Shown here: positions 12,401 to 24,400 of the stretch, piece after piece
Layout of the letters: every line of letters starts with the position of its first letter
How positions within the stretch are numbered: the stretch's first letter is position 1
Assembly: GCA_037951105.1 (NCBI GenBank)
Contig: JBAMJV010009760.1
Span: forward strand, 19,140-83,139
DNA: 64,000 nt
Reading direction: 5' to 3'
Origin: Echinarachnius parma
Taxonomy: Eukaryota > Echinodermata > Echinoidea > Clypeasteroida > Echinarachniidae
Position numbers and translations under genes: made by a program
Notes under the pieces: model-generated
Told to the model about the DNA's origin: nothing
Database searches by the model: none
Seen by the model: only the letters and a program-made list of their open reading frames with translations

Positions 12401-15400
12401 AATGGTCGATATGATCTGTAGGTTTAAACAAGAATATGACAAACATATACCAGGGGATAATACTAAATTTGGAAATCAAACTTCTAGGAAAGAATCCCGC
12501 CGATTTGGAGATGGTGGAAAAAGGTGATCAAAATGGCTGCCATCATCCACAAACTGTCCGTTAGCGACAGCTTTGTTGCCATTTTTATTGCATGCACTAA
12601 GTTTATATGCATGATCGTACGCGCGCGCGCGATATATATATGCACCAGTAGTACAGTACACGTCGCCTATATATTCGCGTCGATATAGTTCGATCAGCTC
12701 AGTCACTCAGTTGGTGTTTATTTTTCTATCGCTCAAGTTATCCTACGGGTGAAATTATTGTGATATTTGTCACTTGTTTTGTTGTATCATATTTTTTTAC
12801 ACCAGTGACACTAAAAGTTGTAGGAGGATTCAGGTGACAAACTAGAATTTTGTTAGCAGTTTTGCTACGTACGTAAGAGCACGTAACTGTACTGCTGGTG
12901 CATATCGCGCGCGCGCGTACGTACGATCATGCATACTTAGTGAATGTAATAAAAATGGCAACAAAGCTGTCGCTAACGGACAGTATCCACAATAACCTTG
13001 AATGATATTAGGCATTCAATGCTGAACAAAACGTGGTTTATGGGGTTTTATTGGGTGAGAAATTCAAATTTGATATCGTACCAATGATCACACCTTCCCA
13101 GGATGAAATTCCAGTTGAAATTCTAATTGGTACCCATTGAAACCAATAGGTACCCATTGGAATTCTAATTGGTTGGCATTGGTTTCAATTGGTACCCATT
13201 GATTTCAATTGGTACCCATTGATTTCAATTTTCTGATCTCTTTGATTTTATGTTGCACCCTTCAGAAGCCATTGAAGAGGGTGGGTCTGTTGTACGATCA
13301 ACACCGCCCTCGTTTCTTCCTGTCGGAGCCGAGCAACGAGCCATTCCCGCAGACCTGCCCAGGCTGGATGCTGAGACGGGAGAACAATACAGACGACTAC
13401 CGCATCACTGTCAACTTCCGTGCTGCTGGGTGCGGTCACTTCCAACAGTGGCTGGTCTTTGACTTCGGTAAGTTTAATAATAGTAATAATTATTATTATT
13501 CCTTCTACCTGGCAACTACATGTAAGATGTATAGGTAATTAATGCCTACCCAGATACAAAATAGTTATTGACTTAAAACAATATGTGTTGCCCTATTAAA
13601 GCTACATTGATCTTCCTAAAGAAAGTTAGATTAAAACTACTCTAAAAGCTAGTGGGGTTTTGTGAATGAGGGCCCAGAGTTTCTGTAACTCTTAAAGGCC
13701 AATGCAACTCTAGAATAGAGTTTATCCTACTTTGTACATTGTAATATGCTTGTTTATTTTGCATAACATTACCCCGACTCAGATTTCTGCTTTCAAAGAA
13801 ATATGTGAAAATACTATCGGGTACACCACTATTCACGCGAACGCTGGATGCCACCATTGTTAGGTCTGCATACTCCACTAGCATGTGATCAATCAATGAT
13901 GCATTCCTGCACATAACTACCATTGTTTGAATACTTGTAGACGCTTTGATGAGTCTGCAAATCTTTTTGTTCGGCCATCCGCACAGTTGTCAGAATTTGG
14001 GAAGCATGTCAGGTAGTTACACGAACATGGCCGCTCCCGTCATCTTTTGCCGCCGTAACAATTAGTCAAATTTGGGTATGTTCACAGAAGGATATCATGG
14101 GATTAGGATTAGGTGATGGGTGATGGAATTCGACATCACTGGATGTATTCGGCACATCCACAGACGGACTGGGTGTGTCCTTGGATCGTGGTTCGTTGTC
14201 AAAGTGGACTCGCCTAGGTTCGACATCGTCGAGGTGACGTCGATTTCTGCGCAAGACACCTCCATTTGGCGTCTCAATGAGGTAAGACCGTGGTTCCCGA
14301 CACTGCTCACGAACTGTAGCTGGGAACCAGTGTTCTGTCTTGTGGTCCTGGACTCTGACGAGTTAGCCTGGTGTGAGAGGTCGCAGGTTAAGAGCAGTCT
14401 TGTCATGATGGAACTACTGTGTATCTTGTCTTCGCTGCATACGATGGTAGACTTCATCGCGAGCCGGAGCACGGTTGCGGATCCTTGTTGGAAGGTTGTC
14501 TTTCATCTTCCTGCCGTGTAGAAGCTCTGCCGGGCTAGGAATCTGGCTGTCAATGGGGGTGGCACGGATGCAAAGAAGTGCCATGTTGGGATCAATGTTA
14601 CTCGCTTTGGCTTTCTTGAGCACGTTCTTCACCGTATGGATGCTATGCTCGATGAAGCCATTGGACTGCGGGTAGTGCGGTGAAGAAGTGACATGGCAGA
14701 ATCCCCCTGTGTACTGAAGTCCTTGTACACTGCTGAGCCGTACTGTCTGCCATTGTCACTGATGACGCGATCTGGAACTCCTTGTTCGGCGAATATCTGC
14801 TTAGTCGCGGTGACTACAGCTGCGCTCGTGCATTCTCTCGGCAACTTACGAATGAAGGGGAATTTGAAATAGTAGTCGCAGATGATCAGGAAGTTGTCTC
14901 CTTCAAAATAGAAGAGATCGGTACCAACCACTTGCCAAGGTCGACTGGGAACCTCGTGTCGCAATAGGCACTCATAGGGATTGGAGGGCCTGTAAGTCCT
15001 GCAAACTGAACAGTTCGCTGCCGTCGCCTCAATGTCTTGGTTGATGGAAGGCCAGTAGACTGCGCCTTTGGCCCGTAGTCGCATCTTCTCTGTGCCCTGG
15101 TGCCCTTCATGTAATTTGGACATGATGTAGGATCGCATATGTCCGGGAATAACGATGGATTCTCCCTTCAAGATCAGGCCATCCTCTACTGACAACTCAT
15201 CTCTAAATGGCCAGAACGACTGTAACAGTTTTGGAACATCACGTCTCTGTTCCGGCCAGCCATGGACGATCACGTCGTGCAGGGCTGCAAGATACGGATC
15301 ATTGGAAGTCTCCTGTTGCAGCTGGCTGAGACGATCAGGGGAGAATTTGACGAAGTGTATCATGAGATCGAGTTCAATATGGTCATTGTCCTTGACGGGC

Positions 15401-18400
15401 GAGCGTGACAGGCAGTCTGCCACTTGGACATCTTTTCCTGGGCAGTACTTGATTCTCATGTCGTATGGCTGCAAACGCATTATCATCCTTTGGAGGCGAG
15501 GGGGTGCAGCTGTGAGAGACTTGCGGAGAATCATTTCTAAATGCTTGTGGTCTGAATGGACAATGAACTGCCTGCCGTATACGTATGTGAGGAATCTTTC
15601 ACATCCGAAGACCACCGCGACAAGCTCCCGTTAGATATTTGCATACCGCTTCTCTGTATCACTGAGCGATTTTGATGCGTATGCGATTGGCTTATTGTCT
15701 TGCATCAGGGTAGCACCTAAACCATGCATCGACACATCAACTTGGATCGATGTGTTCTTCGTGCTGTCAAAGTACGCGAGTGTTGCATCCTTGCAAATTC
15801 GGTTGCGTAGATCGTCAAAAGCACGCTTGTGTGACAGTGCCCATCTGAAGACCGCTTCTTCCTTTAGTAGCTTAGGAATGAAGGAGCTGAGAAAAGTCAC
15901 CATCCCCATGAACTCGCGAAGCTGAGTCTTGTTCTCTGGTGGTGCCATCGACTTGATTGAGTCCACCTTCTTGGGATCTGGGTGGACCCCTTGTGCGTCA
16001 TATACTTGACCAAAGAATTCAATCCTTGGAGCCTTGATCAAGCATTTATGGCTGTTGAACTGCAGACCACGCTCATTAGCGACGCGCATCAGGCCATGGA
16101 GGTTCCTGGCATGTTCCGCTTCAGTTGCCCCAAAGACAATGATGTCATCTGGGATTCCTATGACGCCACTGCAGCCTTCCAGAATCTGGTCCATTCTCTG
16201 CTGGAAGAAGTCCTGTGACACAGATAACCCAAAAGGCATCCGGGTGTACCTGTATCGACCAAACGGGCTGTTAAAGGTCGTCAAGAATGAGCTCTCCTGG
16301 TCCAACTTGATAGACCAATATCCACTCTTGGCGTCGAGCTTGCTGAAGTACCGAGATCCTGCTAGCTTGTGAGAGATCTCTTCTGTCGTGATTGTGCGAT
16401 AGTGACAAAGCTGTATAGCTTGATTCAGTTCTTTTGGGTCCAGGCAGACTCTCAGGCTTCCGTTTCCCTTGCGGCAATAACCATACCGTTGACCCACGGT
16501 GTCGGTTCCGTAACCTTTGTGATCTCTCCTTGTGCTTCTATACTGTCTAGTTCCCGCTTGAGTTCATCATGGATGTGGATTTGACAGCGGTGTGGAGCAT
16601 GAATCACAGGCTGAATGTCTGGCTTGAGGGTGATGTGGCATTCACCTTCAAACTCTCCGATATGATCAAACTGCCTGGGGTATTGTCGGATCAGGTCCTC
16701 CGTTGAATTCAGATCTGTCGAAGTAGTGCGCTTGATGTTGCTGATGTTCGTGTGCATTGTTACCAGCTTCAGTTGCACTGATGTTTTCAGTCCTATGATG
16801 GCAAGTCCCTCGGATTCAACTACGTAGAACACATCCATGGACCATGGAGAATTGTTGTACCTGCAGGGGAGCACTACCGACCCATAATGCTTGATCTGTG
16901 TTCCGTTGTATGCCGTCAGCTTGGCATTAGTGTTGCGTACGAAACTAGGCTCAGGAAACCCATCGGCTGTGAGATGATTTGGATACATCCCGCGAAACAT
17001 GCGTAAGGGCAAAGTGTTCCCTTCGGCACCTGTATCAACCTTTAACCGAATTCGGCTGTCCTCTGCCCTTCAAACTTGATTTCAACATACGTCATTGCAG
17101 AATCAGATCTGTCATCTTTGTCCACAGCACTTATCTCTTCAAAACTCAGAGCATCGAATACCTCCTCAAGTTGGGCAGTATGCGTGGTGTCGTCAATGGA
17201 ATCCACTCTCTGGTGCTGCTGATTTCTATGTGAGTTTCGTTGCTGAGGTGGAGGGCCATGACGGGTAGGACAATTGGCTGGTTGCTTTGAAACGGACCAC
17301 GACCGACAGAACTTCTGCCAATGATTTTGCTTGCCACATTTCTTGCACGCGGTACCAAAAGCTGGACAAATGCGATGTGGCTGTCGAGGATGATGGCGTT
17401 CACAGCTCTGACATGCACTTTGCTGAGGACGGGCTGCTATTGTATCAACCACTTTGTTGTCTGGTTGCATGCGGGCTAGCTGTGCCATATGAGTTTGTGA
17501 TGCTTCGTAAGTTCTCGCACTTTCCAGTGCGTTTTCCAGTGTCAGGGATTTGTCTTTCCCCAACAAGTCCTTCTGTATGTCAGTGTACCTTGTACCAGCG
17601 ATGAACTGCTCAATAACACGCTCTTGGAACTCCATATCATCACGGAAATCACAGGTGTATGCATGCAGCTTCAGGCGCGACATGAAATCATTCGCAGTTT
17701 CTCTCTCCTGCTGAACAAATTTCTGGAGATACAGTCTGGCCACTCGGAAGTTGGTTTTTGGCAGAAGTTGGCTCTCAAACTTGCTCCATACCACTGCAGG
17801 ATCCTTCTTTTTTTCCTCAGAAAGGCACCATGAGTTGTAGAGCTTGAGTCCAGTTGCCCCAGCAAACAACAAAACGTGGTCAACTTGCTTGGTTTCAACA
17901 ACATTCTTCACAGAGAAATAAAGTTCACATTGTTGGTGAAAAATGTTCATAGCACTCGCCCTATCTGGGTCATTCCAGTCCATACGAGGTGTAATTGACT
18001 CAGTCATTGTTCACTCTCAGTTCACTCTCTCAAGGCAAAACGGTAGTAGCAATCTAGTAATGTGTACGTACACAAAAATGCATACCTGGGAATGCATGAT
18101 GCACTGCAGAAGAATCCTATGAACTGGCACAGGTGCAAAGCAATAAAAGTCCTCAAATTTCACAATGCCCTGGGGTGTGGCTAGGTTCAATAGCTGCCAC
18201 CATGTAATGAGTTGACTCGTACTCATCAATAAATAGTCAGTTCAGCCATATCAGTTCAGCTTCCAAGTTATCTTTATTAGAGTACTGCTGTATTCAGTTT
18301 ACTGTACTGGTGAGTGTGTTCTGTGTGTCTATGTATAGTTGTCACATACGTTTCGGCCGTTCATTTACAGGGCGCGGCCATTTTGTGCGCGCTTTTGCAC

Positions 18401-21400
18401 TCAAAAATGACATTGTCGCATCCTTCAAATTTTCATTCAGAATTTATTATAGAGTCCCTTACAAAATATAAACAACCAATGGAATCCTTCAAATAACAGA
18501 TTCTTATGAATATGCATGACTTATGAATATTTTTTTCTATGAATCAAGGTGATGTTTTTGAAAAAATAAAATTATAGCATGTTTTTTTGCTGTACAAACT
18601 GACCGTAAAAATTACGAATAAATAATCAAATATTTCGCATATTTTTTAACTTTGAAAAAAGGATAAAAAAATGATAAAAAATCATTTTTCCTTATTTTGA
18701 AAAATAGTATGGTACGTAAATCTGAATATGAATAAAGTGATCATGTGAATTTTGTGTTCGTTGGAGTTTTTCCCTAACAGTCAGAAGCCGTCAAAGTTGA
18801 GTAAAAAAACGTAAATTTTCCATTAAAAATGTACATGTTTTGTACCTAACTTCGTAAACTATTGTATGATTTGGTGACATATTGATATTTTGGGCTAAAA
18901 TAATTGTCATATTGATTTTTAGAATCATACATAATCAATTTGATTTGTGGTTTGTTTCAGTAATGCGGATTTCTCGCATAATGTGTAAACAAACTTGAGA
19001 TACTGAGCCACAGAATAGATAATTGTAGCGTACGCAATATCCATTGTTTTCCCCTTCTGGTCACTATTTTTTGTAGGAGAGAAACCAGTTTTGGTTGTGA
19101 AACTTTCAGTCCTCATTGGTTCTGTTGCTGAGGTTCAGGATTGTGCCCAAGAATCCATTCAGACTGCAGAGCTATGGAACGATTCAAACACAGCCATCGT
19201 CAGAACTGAAGAAAAACCAACATGGGTGAAAAGGTCATTACAGTTTTCAACTATGAAGTTCAATTGTTACTTCGATATAGAACTGATATACAAAATCTTA
19301 CCCAGGGCTTCTTGAAATACTTGTAAAATGTATATGTCATACTTATAATTGAGGTGGTATCGAAATGACCATTGTGTGAGGTTGCAGCTGACTGAGGGAA
19401 ATGCTTATATTTTTAGCCTTTGAGGTAGTATACAATTATGGTTTATACATTACTCTATTTGTCATTTGTATTCACAATACAAAATGGTCGGCTCTATTTG
19501 ACTGACAGTTCTTTTAATCAGTGAATCTTCATTTATAAATTTGCATATGAAAACTAACAATTGATTTGTAAAACTTGGGGCTTAATTTTCATATGTGTCA
19601 TCTTTTCGACATGACATGTCTTGGGTGTCGAATATATGTTTTCAGATTGATGGAGAAATACCCGGACCCAAGCACACAGAGAGGTGAGCAAATGGAGGAG
19701 GGGAGAGATGTGCTGAATCTAAACAGAGACAGCTACAGGGACTTCATGCACCAGATGCTCTATGAAGAGGAACGTGAATGCAGAGACAGGGTTGCAAGGT
19801 CAGTTATAATTACCTGTATTCAGGGTCCGGTTTTGTGAAACGTTCTCGGTTATTTATGATTAAATTGTGTCTGTTTTACAGACATATGACAGCTAGCTGT
19901 TTGATATCAACTGTTTCAGAAAATGGCTCCTCAGTATGAAATTATGGACTATCGGTATTATCGGTAGTGGCAATTAGTTAGACACAACCTAGTTGCAATG
20001 TTCTGTCAAAGTTTTGACTACTGTATAAGCTGTTAATTTTGCGAGGGTTTTATTTTCGCGAATTTCGCAAATCAGAAGAGAGACGCGAAATTAACGATCT
20101 TGTCAGCGGGCATAGCGCATTCGTATTCGTATGAATAACTTTCCAACCCTGCATCTGTTTGTAACCAAACTTGATTGTTAGATGCCCTACATTGGCCTCC
20201 ATGATATTCTGGGGTCAAAGGTCACATAAGTAGGTCAAAGGTCAAATGAGGGTCAATGTGAAATTGACCTGCAAGAGTCTAGTATTAGGGTTGATAACTT
20301 TCCAACCCTGCATCCGTTTGTAACCAAACTTGATTGGTAGATGCCCTATATTGGCCTCCATGATATTCTGGGGTCAAAGGTCACATAAGTAGGTCAAAGG
20401 TCAAATGAGGGTCAATGTGAAATTGACCTGCAAGAATCTATTAGGGTTGATAACTTTCCAACCCTGTATCCGTTTGTAACCAAACTGGGATTGGTAGCTA
20501 GGTGCCCTATATTGGCCTCCATGATATTCTACATAAGTAGGTCAAACGTCAAGTGCGCGCAAGTGGGCGAGACATTTTACGGCTATCGCCTTGTTTAACT
20601 CTGTGCTAAAAGCTTCCGATGCTTCATATGGCAAGGGAAAAATACCAAGGCAATTGGAGGATAGCAACGGCTTCCTTGCCGTCACTGTGAAATTGTTACA
20701 ATTTTTTCTCTCAAAATGACATAGTACCAGCGCATTATCCCGAATCCTAGCATTTGTGACCTAGGAATAAGACGGCACTTTAAGGGGACTACCAGGCAAA
20801 GAACAACACATTATTATATGTTTTGGTACCATTTTGTGATATCAAATAGATACCCAACATTTTGCAAAGGGTTGTGCAATTCATAAGCAAAGCAATTAAT
20901 TTCCACCACTTACGGAACCACTACTATTTCCTTGTTCCCTATGGGCAAAACATTTGCGAGTGCGCCAATGCTATTCATGCGTACGTTGGGAGACAATAGA
21001 ATCTTGGACGATTTGTTCGCTCTGGACAACATAGTCTCATACATACAGACCCATGAACGCATGCTTTAGAATGGTGATGCGTTTTCCAATATATATTTTT
21101 TCTGGAAACATATTTTTGTGAACTTGATGATGGAATGGAATACTAAAGACGTTACCTTTCATTTATAAGAATATTATTTTTGGGTGGTGGTACCCTTTAA
21201 ATACAACTTTGAGATCACAATTGGATTATTCCATTGAAGAATATTTGCTTGTGGTACGAAAGACTAGAGAGCGAGTGTCTTTGGGTCGTGAAAAAGTTTA
21301 TATGACCGCTGTGAATTTCAATATTCAGTAAAATGGATTGCTACAGTAACTATCAAGTACAAAATAGTCACAATGTAATACCATCAAATTTTGTTTGTAA

Positions 21401-24400
21401 TCTGACTCTACAGGTACAGTGCCTCAATGGATATGGAGGTCTGTGAGGGCCTCAAGCTTGATGCCTCGACCTCAAGCTCAATGCTGTTTGCCCAGGGAGG
21501 CAGCCTTTTTAGCAAGATCCCACTTGACCTTCCAATCCACGTTGACCTTGAGGCCTCTCAGATAGTCCTCAGCAGCGTCCAGAGCATCCTGATTAAGTTT
21601 TCAGACTGTCCAGACAAAGCTTTTGAAGCCAGGGTGCTCCAGGCGGGTAGGGACAGCGGTTACCAGAGAGAGAAGGTTGCAGTGACACTCAGTCCAAGGT
21701 GTGTCCGGGAAATTGGTCTAAAGGCACAACTTGGCAAGGGTCCAGAGGCATCGGCCAAGGTGCGGGCAACGGTCCAGTTTTGCGTGAACCGGGAGCGCTT
21801 CCTCTACATGCACCATGCCCTGGACAACTTGACTTGCATGGACATTGTACTGCCACAAGGGGACCAGGAAAACAGGTGAGAATCTTTTAGATATAGCTGC
21901 ATGTATTTTCTAATGCCTAAGATGGGGTATGGGCAGTCATGAATGTAAGAAGTGCTCATTGATAACAGCATGTACAGAACAGGTCTTATCTAGGAAAGGT
22001 AATTTACACAAATTTGCATATGCTAAGATCTGCTCTTTAAGTTGATCTAAACTCTGGAAATTAAGATCAACTTTCAGACCCACTTGCAGAAAAAGTTGAT
22101 CTAGTAGCACTAGTTCTATATATTGATTAAAACATGTGTTGATCTTGTCTTTCCTCTCAAGGTTTCCTGATGTTGCTGACAGTGAATGTCCCGAGGATCT
22201 GAACAGAAGGCAAGAGCAAGCTGTTCGCTGCATCAGCTCTTGGACAGAGGATGGAGAACATAGAGAAGGAGGAGGAGGAGGAGGAGGAGGAGGTGCAGCT
22301 AAGAAACAGGAAGGGAGAGCTGTGGGGATATCCAATCAGAAAAGAGGCCCTACTTTGATTCTAGGGCCGTTTGGGACTGGGAAGACGCATACTCTGGCAA
22401 AGGCAGTGCAACGGACACTCATCCGCAATGCAGATGCCAGGATCTTGATATGCACCCATTCCAACAGGTAAAGTGACTTGGTGTAAAGAGTAGAGCCTGG
22501 GCTCCCCTGACAGAGGGAGAATAGTGGCAAAAATGCAATTTAAAAAATAAGGGATCTAGTAACTTCGTTAACAAAAACACTTTGTGAAAAACGTGATCTG
22601 ATATATCCGCTAAGTAATGTGAGAACATTTCATGTTAAATGGATGTTCTATGGCCGTGTAATGAAGGAAAATGCAAACGATATTCGCCAACTCATTACAC
22701 TGACTATGTACACAGTTATCACTGTACCTTTCCAGTTGATAATTAAAAGTATGAACACTAAAATCGTAAATATCTTTTTAACGAAACGGAAGTTAGAAAA
22801 ACCAAAACCTGTTCCATGCTTCTATTGGGAATATGAATACAACAAGGTATAAGAGAACCGTTTTGTAGATTTTGACAATGTTACTTATTCCCTTTAATGT
22901 ATTTTTGTATTCCTATGTTGTGTGTGTGTGTGGGTGGGGGGGGGGGGGGGGGAGGGGTGATCAGCAGTTGCTATCCCACTGCATCCCCAAAATCTATGCT
23001 ACTGACTCGGTACCTGATGGTGTCATATATTCAGTTTTTACCTACATTTTTGTTGAACCTTCACAAGACTGGGAGTGGAGGGGGGGGGGGGGGCCTAAAG
23101 GGTTCCCCCTGCATCTGCATACTTAAATAGCTGCTCTCATTACTGGAGTATTGGATGTCTATAAAAATCATTTTGATGTGTTCTTTGATGTGTCTAGTTG
23201 TATTTTTGTTGAAGGCCAAATAAGGTCAAATGTGAAAGTTTACCTGCAAGACTCTATAATGGTTGATAACTTTCCAACCCTGCATCTGTTTGTAACCTAA
23301 CTTTGTTGGCATGAATGTGCGCAATTGAACGAGACATTACGGCTATCGCCTTGTTATTGTTAGTATGCTTTCAAGGGGATTTGGTGCTACACCTTGTCAA
23401 TTGAGCAAGAAGTGTGACAATATGACAGACATGTGCACTTTAAAGAAACAAACATGCAGAGAATCATCTGCTTTTGTCATTATCATTATTATTTGATATT
23501 TGTGAATGCGAACCTCTCTAGCGCTGCTGACCTATACATCCGTGAGTATCTGCATGCATTCTGTGAGGAAAGGCCGGACGTAGTGCGGATGCTAAGGATC
23601 TACTCTCCTTATCGCAGAGGGGCAACTCATGAGGAGATCCGCAGATACTGCCTAATGGATGCGGATGGCTTCCGTCTGCCAACAAATGAGGAACTGGAAG
23701 GTAGAAATATCCAAAATTACTTTAACCAGAAATGTTCTACAGATTCTGTCACTGAGAGTCAAAAAGCCTCTAAAATTGGAGTTTTTGTTGCATTTTGTTG
23801 TGAAATCGATGAAACCAGAAACGATTTGGCTCTAAAACTGTATGCTCACAACTATTTAGCAATAGCACTATGATCCAATGAACAACCATAGCCATTGTTT
23901 GTGTCGCTCCTTCTCCTACTTTTCCGGGGCTGCATATTAAGTCTCTTTTTGTTATCCATCCTCTGTCCAAGAGCTGATGCAGCGATTAGCTTGCTCTTGT
24001 CTCATGTTCAGATCTCCATTTTGATAGTGTTGGTACAGTCTCTTGTGACTGAGCTTGGTGGCTTAGGGGTTAGAGTGTCCGCCTCATGCATGGTTCAAAA
24101 CTGAGACCGGGTCATACCAAAGACTTTAAATATGGTACCTTCTGGAGAAGGGAAAGTTAATCACACAAATTATCAGAGGACTGGCCCCTTCTGTACCTTT
24201 CGCTACATTTAGTAGATGTGTAGCCTAGGGCTAATAAATTGGAAAAAAGCGCTGCCTTATGTGCCAAAATTGGCACGGGAAGGACTTTAACTTTTTTTAA
24301 CAGTCTCTTGTAGAATCATATCTGTAAATATCTGATCTGTACAATATCTGTTCAATACTGTACAATCCCCTCAGCAGGTTGTCATGTACAGGAGCATGCA

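Larger units (their letters stand above)
14066..18369 (-). mobile_element. Degenerate Ty3/gypsy LTR retrotransposon
   Basis: On the minus strand the order is LTR, tRNA primer site, gag with zinc knuckle, protease, reverse transcriptase, RNase H and integrase. This protease-RT-RH-IN order defines Ty3/gypsy. The frame is broken by a stop in RNase H (about 15632), a shift in integrase (about 14705) and a gag/pol frame change (about 17042). No matching LTR is seen at the 14.0-kb end. It lies in the intron between the exons at 13266 and 19077, antisense to the host gene. Confidence 0.9.

Noticed and set aside
14095..14521. Overlapping ORFs on both strands as separate genes
   Set aside because: They coincide with the shifted end of the gypsy integrase on the minus strand.
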